This document shows, piece after piece, positions 6,518 through 11,170 of a stretch of 11,170 bases of DNA; within the stretch, counting starts at the first letter, position 1; each line of letters starts with the position of its first letter. Made by a program: the position numbers and the translations under genes. Origin of the DNA: Bacillota bacterium (GTDB lineage Bacteria; Bacillota; Clostridia; Christensenellales; CAG-138); the NCBI GenBank assembly GCA_023393045.1, contig JAEWMV010000027.1, positions 1 to 11,170 of the forward strand. Direction: 5' to 3'. A model generated the notes under the pieces. That model was not told where the DNA came from and ran no database searches. It worked only from the letters and a program-made list of their open reading frames with translations.

Positions 6518-6571
6518 CGCGCCCTTTCCCACGGCGCGGCGGCATGTGAAATTTGCCCGCGGATTTAACTT

Positions 6572-6601
6572 TTTACAGAGGATATACGACATAAATAGTA
6601 T
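6572..6601 (+). promoter_or_regulatory. Candidate promoter of the LuxR-type regulator
   Basis: TTTACA (6572-6577, five of six matches to the -35 consensus), an 18-base spacer, and TAGTAT (6596-6601, four of six). The surrounding 35 bases are the most AT-rich on this side of the divergent region. It would leave a leader of about 100 bases before the coding start. An alternative -10, TATAAA at 6599-6604, would give too long a spacer. Confidence 0.4.
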
Positions 6602-6613
6602 AAAACTTTGCCT

Positions 6614-6629
6614 CGCGCCATTCGGCGCG
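6614..6629 (+). promoter_or_regulatory. Short GC hairpin near the 5' end of the LuxR-regulator leader
   Basis: CGCGCC (6614-6619), loop ATTC, GGCGCG (6624-6629): a perfect six-pair stem with a four-base loop, which would fall just after the predicted transcription start. Function unknown. Confidence 0.4.
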
Positions 6630-6643
6630 GCACGATGCTGTCA

Positions 6644-6665
6644 CAGGCGTTATACATAACGCCTG
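6644..6665 (+). promoter_or_regulatory. Perfect inverted repeat, operator candidate
   Basis: Arms CAGGCGTTAT (6644-6653) and ATAACGCCTG (6656-6665) are exact reverse complements around a two-base centre. The 22-base size and two-base centre look like a site for a dimeric DNA-binding protein more than an RNA stem, since a two-base loop must open further to fold. It lies downstream of the candidate promoter and 46 bases before the regulator start. Confidence 0.55.
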
Positions 6666-6671
6666 ATACGA

Positions 6672-6688
6672 TATTGCAAAACGCAATA
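6672..6688 (+). promoter_or_regulatory. Second inverted repeat next to the regulator start
   Basis: TATTGC (6672-6677), five-base centre AAAAC, GCAATA (6683-6688). A perfect six-base symmetry seven bases after the larger palindrome, ending 15 bases before the ribosome binding site. It could be a half-size operator or a small leader stem. Confidence 0.4.
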
Positions 6689-6710
6689 CCATTTGAATGG
6701 GACAGGAGAT

Positions 6711-9254
6711 ATGCTAAAAAAGCCCGGCACGGAAAAAATGTATTATTTCTCGGACAAGCTGCAAAAGCAGCTTGCGCGGATACCGGGCTACCCCCTCACG
6801 GTGGTGGAGGCGCCCTCGGGCTTTGGCAAGACCACGGCCATCCGGGAATACCTGAGGGAAAACCTGCCCCCCGAAGCGCGCGAATATTGGTACACCTGCC
6901 TGGGCGAATCTCCCGCCGTGGCGTGGAAGGGCATCTGCGAGCTTTTGGCCAACGCGAATCAGGAGATCGCCGCCAACCTCAAAAGCCTCGAGCTGCCCAC
7001 CATGGACACGCTTTTGTACATGATGGCGATCCTTCGGGAATTCGAGTGCGAGCGGGAAACGTACCTCGTCATCGACAATTACCACCTTGTGGACTTCGAT
7101 ATCCATCGGGAGCTGATGAGCGTGTTCGCCATGCACACAAGCCCCAATCTGCACATCATCTTCATCACCCAACAGCTCGGCCTGAACCAGCATTTTTCCA
7201 TACACGACGCCAACATCCATACCATCAGCGCGCCCGCCTTCTTCTTCGACAGGCAGGGCACGGCGAGCCTTTTTCGCATGGAGGGCATACGCCTGGGTGA
7301 GAGCGAGCTGGAGAGCGTGTTCATGAGCACGGACGGCTGGGTGTCCGCCCTGCGGCTGCAGATCATCAACTATGAGCAAACGGGCTCCTTCAACTATTCC
7401 GCGGACGTTGAGCAGCTGGTCGAGACCGCGATATGGAACAGGCTCGCGCCCAAGGAAAAGGACTTTTTGCTTGCGGTTTCCGTGATGGAAAGCTTTACGG
7501 CGCGCCAGGCCGCCGTCATGACGGGCGCGGAACCCCTTTGTGAAAACATCAGGGAGCTGCTTCGCACCAACGATTTCATACGCTATTTCCCGGAAAAAGG
7601 CGTCTACACCATACACAGCATACTGCTCGATTATTTGAGGAACCGGTTCTATTATCACCAGCCGGAGGAGTTCCAAAAAAGGACGCTGCGCCTCGCGGGG
7701 CAGGCCTGCGCCGGCGCTTCCCAATATTGCGACGCGGCAAAGTTCTTTTACACGATCAGGGATTTCGACGCGATACTCTCGCTCCCCTTCACCCATGCCT
7801 ACCTCGACCGGCAAAAGGAAAACCATCCGCCGGAGACGACCGTGCGCATACTCGCGCAATGTCCGGATGAAATCAAGTGCAGATATCCGCAGGCGATGCT
7901 GCTCTTTGGCTACTGCATGCTCATGCACGGGCAGGCCGAAGCATACGGGGACATCTGCCGGATACTGGAGCGCGTCATCGGGCAGGGGGACGGCTCCTCG
8001 CCGCAAGCGCTGCGCGAGATCGAGGGCGAGTATCTCCTGCTGCGCTCTTTTGACGCTTATAACGACTTAAACAGGATGCGCGAGGGCCAGGCAAGCGCGT
8101 ATAAGGCGCTGGGCGGCCCATCCAAAATGCTGCCGCTCGATTTCGCGTTTGCCTTTGGCGCCACCTCCCTTTTGAGCGCCCACTGGCGCGCGCCCGGCAC
8201 GCTCGATGATACGCTGCGGGACATGGACGAATATATGGCGCAACACGCGCGCCTGACGCAGGGGCACGGCTCCGGCGCAGAGAGCGTTTTGCGCGCGGAA
8301 GCCATGCTCGCCCGGGGCGAGGACGACGAAGCCGAAATACTCTGCCACAAGGCGCTCTACAACGCGCGCAGCCACCGGCAGACGGGCATCTGCATGTGCG
8401 CGGAGCTGCTGCTCGCGCGCATCGCAATACTGCGCGGGGACGCGCAGGGTTATCTGAACGCACTCGAGAACATCGGCCGCTGCGCGCAAGAGTCCGATAA
8501 TCTGTACATATTGCGCATGGCGGACATATGCCTCTCCACGCTTTCCCTCCTGCTTGGCAGCACGGATGGCGTGGCGGGCTGGATACGGGACGTGACCTAT
8601 ATGCGCCAGGCGCTCTACGCGCCCGTCGTCCCCCTCGCCCAGAGCATCCATTCCCACGCGCTGCTCACGGAGAAACGCCATAACGAGCTTTTGGGCATCG
8701 CCCAGTCCGCCATGGATATGGCCGCGGGCATGCATTATCTGATGCCGCAAGTTCATGAACGCATATTCCTCGCGCTTGCAAAGCGGGCCTCCGGGAACGC
8801 CGCCGGGGCGCGGGAGCATCTTCAAAAAGCGCTCATGCTGGCCCTGCCCGATAAAGTTTACCTCCCCTTCGCCGGGCACGCGGGCATGGAGGAGCTGATT
8901 TCCGACTTGATGGCGAACTCCTGCGCGCTCAAAAACACCGGGCAGCGCACAGGGCCGCCGGATGCGCAGGCGCTTGCGCCCGCGGACATGGCGGAAGGGC
9001 TTGCCGCCGTCAGGGAGCTTTGCCGCCGCCAGAAGGCGGGCGTCGCCGCCGTAAACAAGGCGCTTCTCCAGACGAAGTCGCCGCTCACGCCGCGCGAAAG
9101 GGAAATCGCCCGGCTTGCCCGCGACAGGCTCAGCGCCCGGGAGATTGCCCAGCGGCTCTATATCGCGGAAACGACCGTGCGCGCGACGCTTCGCAGCGTC
9201 TACAGCAAGCTCGGCGTGCACTCGAAGGCCGAACTCAACCAGAAGGAGTTCTGA
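6711..9254 (+). CDS. MalT-like LuxR-family ATP-dependent transcriptional regulator (LAL type)
   Basis: An 847-residue cytoplasmic regulator. The N-terminal STAND-type ATPase has Walker A APSGFGKTT (34-42) and Walker B LVIDNYH (119-125, Asp122), a MalT-like sequence. The long middle (about 320-770) is helical and fits a TPR-like sensor arm, with pairs such as EAEILCHKALYNAR and AAGAREHLQKALMLA. The C-terminus (790-843) is a LuxR helix-turn-helix with SPLTPREREIARLA, SAREIAQRLYIAETTVRATL and YSKLGV. Size and domain order are normal for LAL regulators, which bind a small ligand and ATP and then activate promoters. The gene diverges from the kinase and may control its own or neighbouring promoters; its inducer is unknown. 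The start is uncertain: the AGGAG at 6704-6708 is only two bases from the ATG at 6711; ATG 6738 and TTG 6693 are the alternatives. Confidence 0.93.
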   Translation: MLKKPGTEKMYYFSDKLQKQLARIPGYPLTVVEAPSGFGKTTAIREYLRENLPPEAREYWYTCLGESPAVAWKGICELLANANQEIAANLKSLELPTMDTLLYMMAILREFECERETYLVIDNYHLVDFDIHRELMSVFAMHTSPNLHIIFITQQLGLNQHFSIHDANIHTISAPAFFFDRQGTASLFRMEGIRLGESELESVFMSTDGWVSALRLQIINYEQTGSFNYSADVEQLVETAIWNRLAPKEKDFLLAVSVMESFTARQAAVMTGAEPLCENIRELLRTNDFIRYFPEKGVYTIHSILLDYLRNRFYYHQPEEFQKRTLRLAGQACAGASQYCDAAKFFYTIRDFDAILSLPFTHAYLDRQKENHPPETTVRILAQCPDEIKCRYPQAMLLFGYCMLMHGQAEAYGDICRILERVIGQGDGSSPQALREIEGEYLLLRSFDAYNDLNRMREGQASAYKALGGPSKMLPLDFAFAFGATSLLSAHWRAPGTLDDTLRDMDEYMAQHARLTQGHGSGAESVLRAEAMLARGEDDEAEILCHKALYNARSHRQTGICMCAELLLARIAILRGDAQGYLNALENIGRCAQESDNLYILRMADICLSTLSLLLGSTDGVAGWIRDVTYMRQALYAPVVPLAQSIHSHALLTEKRHNELLGIAQSAMDMAAGMHYLMPQVHERIFLALAKRASGNAAGAREHLQKALMLALPDKVYLPFAGHAGMEELISDLMANSCALKNTGQRTGPPDAQALAPADMAEGLAAVRELCRRQKAGVAAVNKALLQTKSPLTPREREIARLARDRLSAREIAQRLYIAETTVRATLRSVYSKLGVHSKAELNQKEF

Positions 9255-9341
9255 CAGGATTTGAGAAAATACTACAAAATGGAGTATGTGCGCGCGGCGC
9301 AACTGCTATATGCTTTTTATGGGGAATTATCATGCGCCCCG

Positions 9342-9384
9342 CCTTGCGCGCATATTTCCGGCGCGCGCCGCAAGGGGGGGGGGG
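9342..9384 (+). repeat. GC hairpin running into an 11-base G-tract
   Basis: CCTTGCGCGC... (from 9342) pairs with GCGC-C-GCAAGG (9365-9375) as ten pairs with one bulged C and an inner loop of 13 bases. The right arm merges into eleven consecutive G (9374-9384). No T-run follows, so it is not a standard terminator. Confidence 0.45.
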
Positions 9385-9450
9385 CTCGGATCAGGCGTTT
9401 CAATCTCACGGGAGTGAGTTGCAGGATAATGAGAATTTCATGAGGATTTG

Positions 9451-9456
9451 AGGAGG
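9451..9456 (+). promoter_or_regulatory. Ribosome binding site that decides the TTG start of cheA
   Basis: A perfect AGGAGG lies seven bases before TTG 9464. An in-frame TGA at 9449-9451 rules out any earlier start, and the next in-frame ATG (codon 10) has no ribosome site. Confidence 0.8.
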
Positions 9457-9463
9457 AAGCAGC

Positions 9464-11170
9464 TTGGATAAGGATTCTACATACGAACCGATGCTGGATA
9501 TATTCATATACGAAACCGCCCAGAACATCGAGCAGCTTGAGGAGGCCATACTCGCAAGCGAAAAGGCGGGCAGTTTTTCGGCGGATACGGTGAACAACAT
9601 CTTCCGCATCATGCACACCATCAAGGGCTCCTCGGCCATGATGATGTTCAACAACATCGCCTCCCTTTCCCACGCCATGGAGGATCTGTTCTACTTTATC
9701 CGCGAGGAAAAGCCGGAAAACATGGATTTTCCCCTCCTTTCGGATCTGGTGCTCGGCGGCGCGGACTTCATCAAGCTGGAGCTTGAGAAGGTCAGGAACG
9801 CGGACAACCTCGACGGCGACCCCTCCGACCTCATCGGGAATATCGAGGGCTTCCTCTCCTGCATAAAGGGGGACGCACCCGCGGCGGCCGCGCCCAAAGC
9901 GCAAGAGGAAGCGGCGCAGCAGCAATACTACATCTCCGCGAGCAAAACAGCAACGGGCGAGCAGAAGGGATACGAGGCGGTCGTTTATTTCGAGGAAGAC
10001 TGCGGGATGGAGAACATACGCGCCTTCGCCATCGTCCACAACCTCAAGGACGTCGTGGAGGATTTCCGCTATTATCCCGAAAACATCATCGACAACGGCG
10101 ACAGCGTGCGCCTGATACGCGAGCAGGGCTTCCGGCTCGTAATCATCACCGAGAAGAGCCTTCGTGAAATACACGACTTCCTCGCGAGCACCGCTTTCGT
10201 GCGCGACCTCGAGGTAACAGAGGTTGCGATCGGACGGATTGCCGAGCAGTTCAGCGCGCCCCGCAACGCCGTCGTCCAAGAATCCGCAATCAAGGTGCCC
10301 AAGATTCAGGAGCAGGCGCAGGAATTGAGCCAGGTGGAAAGCAAGGGCGCTCACCAGAGCATCATCAGCGTGGACGTTGTGAAGCTCGACAAGCTGATGG
10401 ATCTCATGGGCGAGATGGTGATCGCGGAAGCGATGGTCACGCAGAACCCCGAACTGGAGGCGATGAAGCTCAACAGCTTCTACAGGGCCGCGCGGCAATT
10501 GAGGAAGATCACCGACGAGATGCAGGACATGGTCATGTCCATACGCATGGTTCCCCTCTCCGCCACCTTCCACAAGATGCACCGCATCGTGCGGGACATG
10601 AGCCGCAAGCTGGGCAAGGACGTCGAGCTCAAGCTCATCGGCGAGAACACCGAGGTGGACAAGAACATCATCGAGCACATTTCCGATCCGCTCATGCACC
10701 TTGTGCGAAACGCGGTCGATCACGGAATCGAAAGCCCCGAGGAGAGGCTGGCTGCGGGCAAGCCCAAGGCCGGGCAGGTGGTGTTGGAAGCGAAAAACGC
10801 AGGCAGCGACGTGCTCGTGAGCGTGCGCGACGACGGCAAGGGGCTGAGCAAGGACAAAATCCTCATGAAGGCCAAAGCCAACAACCTCCTTGTGAAGCCC
10901 GCGGGCGAGATGACGGACAAGGAAATTTACAACCTCATCTTTTTGCCCGGTTTTTCCACCAACGAAAGCGTGACGGAATTCTCCGGGCGCGGCGTGGGCA
11001 TGGACGTGGTCGTCAAAAACCTCGAGGCGGTGGGCGGCGCGGTCTCCGTGGACAGCGTCGAGGGCGCGGGCACCGTGACGCTGCTCAAAATCCCCCTGAC
11101 GCTCGCCATCATAGACGGCATGAACATCCGCGTGGGCCGCTCGAAGTACACGCTGCCCACGACCTCCATC
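9464..11170 (+). CDS. cheA: Chemotaxis histidine kinase CheA (C-terminal end cut by window edge)
   Basis: The first 569 codons of CheA, the kinase that receives receptor signals and phosphorylates CheY and CheB. Domains in order: P1/HPt with phospho-accepting His51 in MHTIKGSSAMM (1-135); an Ala/Gln linker (138-165); a P2-like domain starting YEAVVYFEEDCGMENIRAF (about 169-262); dimerisation P3 from SIISVDVVKLDKLMDLMGEM (299 on); the ATPase P4 with N-box HLVRNAVDHGIE (412-423), G1 DDGKG (456-460) and G2 GRGVGMD (508-514); and the beginning of the CheW-like P5 (about 545-569). Residues expected for activity are all present. About 110-130 residues should be missing past the right edge, judging from usual CheA length. 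The start is TTG with a perfect AGGAGG. It follows the LuxR-type regulator on the same strand after 209 bases and probably opens a che operon. Confidence 0.95.
   Translation, partial: MDKDSTYEPMLDIFIYETAQNIEQLEEAILASEKAGSFSADTVNNIFRIMHTIKGSSAMMMFNNIASLSHAMEDLFYFIREEKPENMDFPLLSDLVLGGADFIKLELEKVRNADNLDGDPSDLIGNIEGFLSCIKGDAPAAAAPKAQEEAAQQQYYISASKTATGEQKGYEAVVYFEEDCGMENIRAFAIVHNLKDVVEDFRYYPENIIDNGDSVRLIREQGFRLVIITEKSLREIHDFLASTAFVRDLEVTEVAIGRIAEQFSAPRNAVVQESAIKVPKIQEQAQELSQVESKGAHQSIISVDVVKLDKLMDLMGEMVIAEAMVTQNPELEAMKLNSFYRAARQLRKITDEMQDMVMSIRMVPLSATFHKMHRIVRDMSRKLGKDVELKLIGENTEVDKNIIEHISDPLMHLVRNAVDHGIESPEERLAAGKPKAGQVVLEAKNAGSDVLVSVRDDGKGLSKDKILMKAKANNLLVKPAGEMTDKEIYNLIFLPGFSTNESVTEFSGRGVGMDVVVKNLEAVGGAVSVDSVEGAGTVTLLKIPLTLAIIDGMNIRVGRSKYTLPTTSI

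Larger units (their letters stand above)
9255..9463. other. Gap between LuxR-type regulator and cheA
   Basis: This 209-base gap holds no convincing gene, promoter or riboswitch. It contains a GC hairpin (9342-9375), an 11-base G-run (9374-9384) and a small stem CTCAC-GGGA-GTGAG (9405-9418). A 60-codon plus-strand frame crosses it but lacks a ribosome site and ends in low-complexity sequence. No intrinsic terminator for the regulator with a proper T-run was found, so read-through into cheA is possible. Confidence 0.55.

Noticed and set aside
8067..9302. Minus-strand open frame of 411 codons
   Set aside because: Opposite the LuxR-type regulator including its helix-turn-helix; composition is that of an antisense shadow.
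9261..9443. Small plus-strand open frame before cheA
   Set aside because: No ribosome site, crosses the G-tract, and has no recognisable content; a short leader peptide cannot be supported.
9255..9463. Flagellar-type sigma promoter or c-di-GMP riboswitch before cheA
   Set aside because: No TAAA-N15-GCCGATAA-like pair and none of the conserved aptamer segments were found.
9317..10723. Minus-strand open frame of 468 codons
   Set aside because: Opposite the P1, P2-like and P3 domains of CheA; rich in His/Val/Leu/Asp runs as expected from antisense reading, and extends into the gap only because that gap is GC-rich.

Overview
The window reads as accessory chromosomal DNA from a GC-rich member of the Firmicutes, most likely a Clostridia-type anaerobe. 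This is inferred, not proven: strong GGAGG-type ribosome binding sites, a TTG start on cheA, BMP/NupOPQ-type nucleoside uptake genes, a two-component pair of the LytS-like kinase plus SARP-type wHTH regulator kind, and a Clostridia-style CheA. No tRNA, rRNA, CRISPR array, transposase or phage gene was seen.

Layout. On the minus strand, read right to left, come: a membrane histidine kinase (6436-4961) overlapping by 4 bases with its response regulator (4964-4161); a 312-base gap rich in hairpins; then a four-gene ABC uptake operon made of a double-domain ATPase (3848-2340), two permeases (2323-1262 and 1265-336) and a BMP-family lipoprotein (280 to beyond base 1, cut by the window edge). On the plus strand, diverging from the kinase, lie a large MalT-like LuxR regulator with an ATPase domain (6711-9254) and a chemotaxis kinase CheA (9464 to beyond the right end, cut in its CheW-like domain).

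How it may fit together. The BMP lipoprotein would capture a nucleoside-like solute outside the membrane, the two permeases would form the channel, and the ATPase would power import. The kinase carries an extracytoplasmic sensor of the CHASE type between two membrane segments and would phosphorylate Asp53 of the co-transcribed DNA-binding regulator. Because the pair sits directly upstream of the transporter on the same strand, control of the transporter by the pair is a reasonable but unproven guess. The divergent regulator shares a 274-base control region with the kinase; that region holds a perfect 10+10 inverted repeat and other symmetric elements. CheA probably begins a chemotaxis operon that continues outside the window.

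The most interesting non-coding parts are the run of hairpins at 4005-4073 with the GC palindrome at 4115-4132, the 11-bp hairpin at 3939-3965 overlapping the probable nupO promoter, the operator-like palindrome at 6644-6665, and an intercistronic hairpin that overlaps the stop codon of the second permease just before the BMP gene. Nothing here is clearly a new defence or mobile system; the genes belong to known families.
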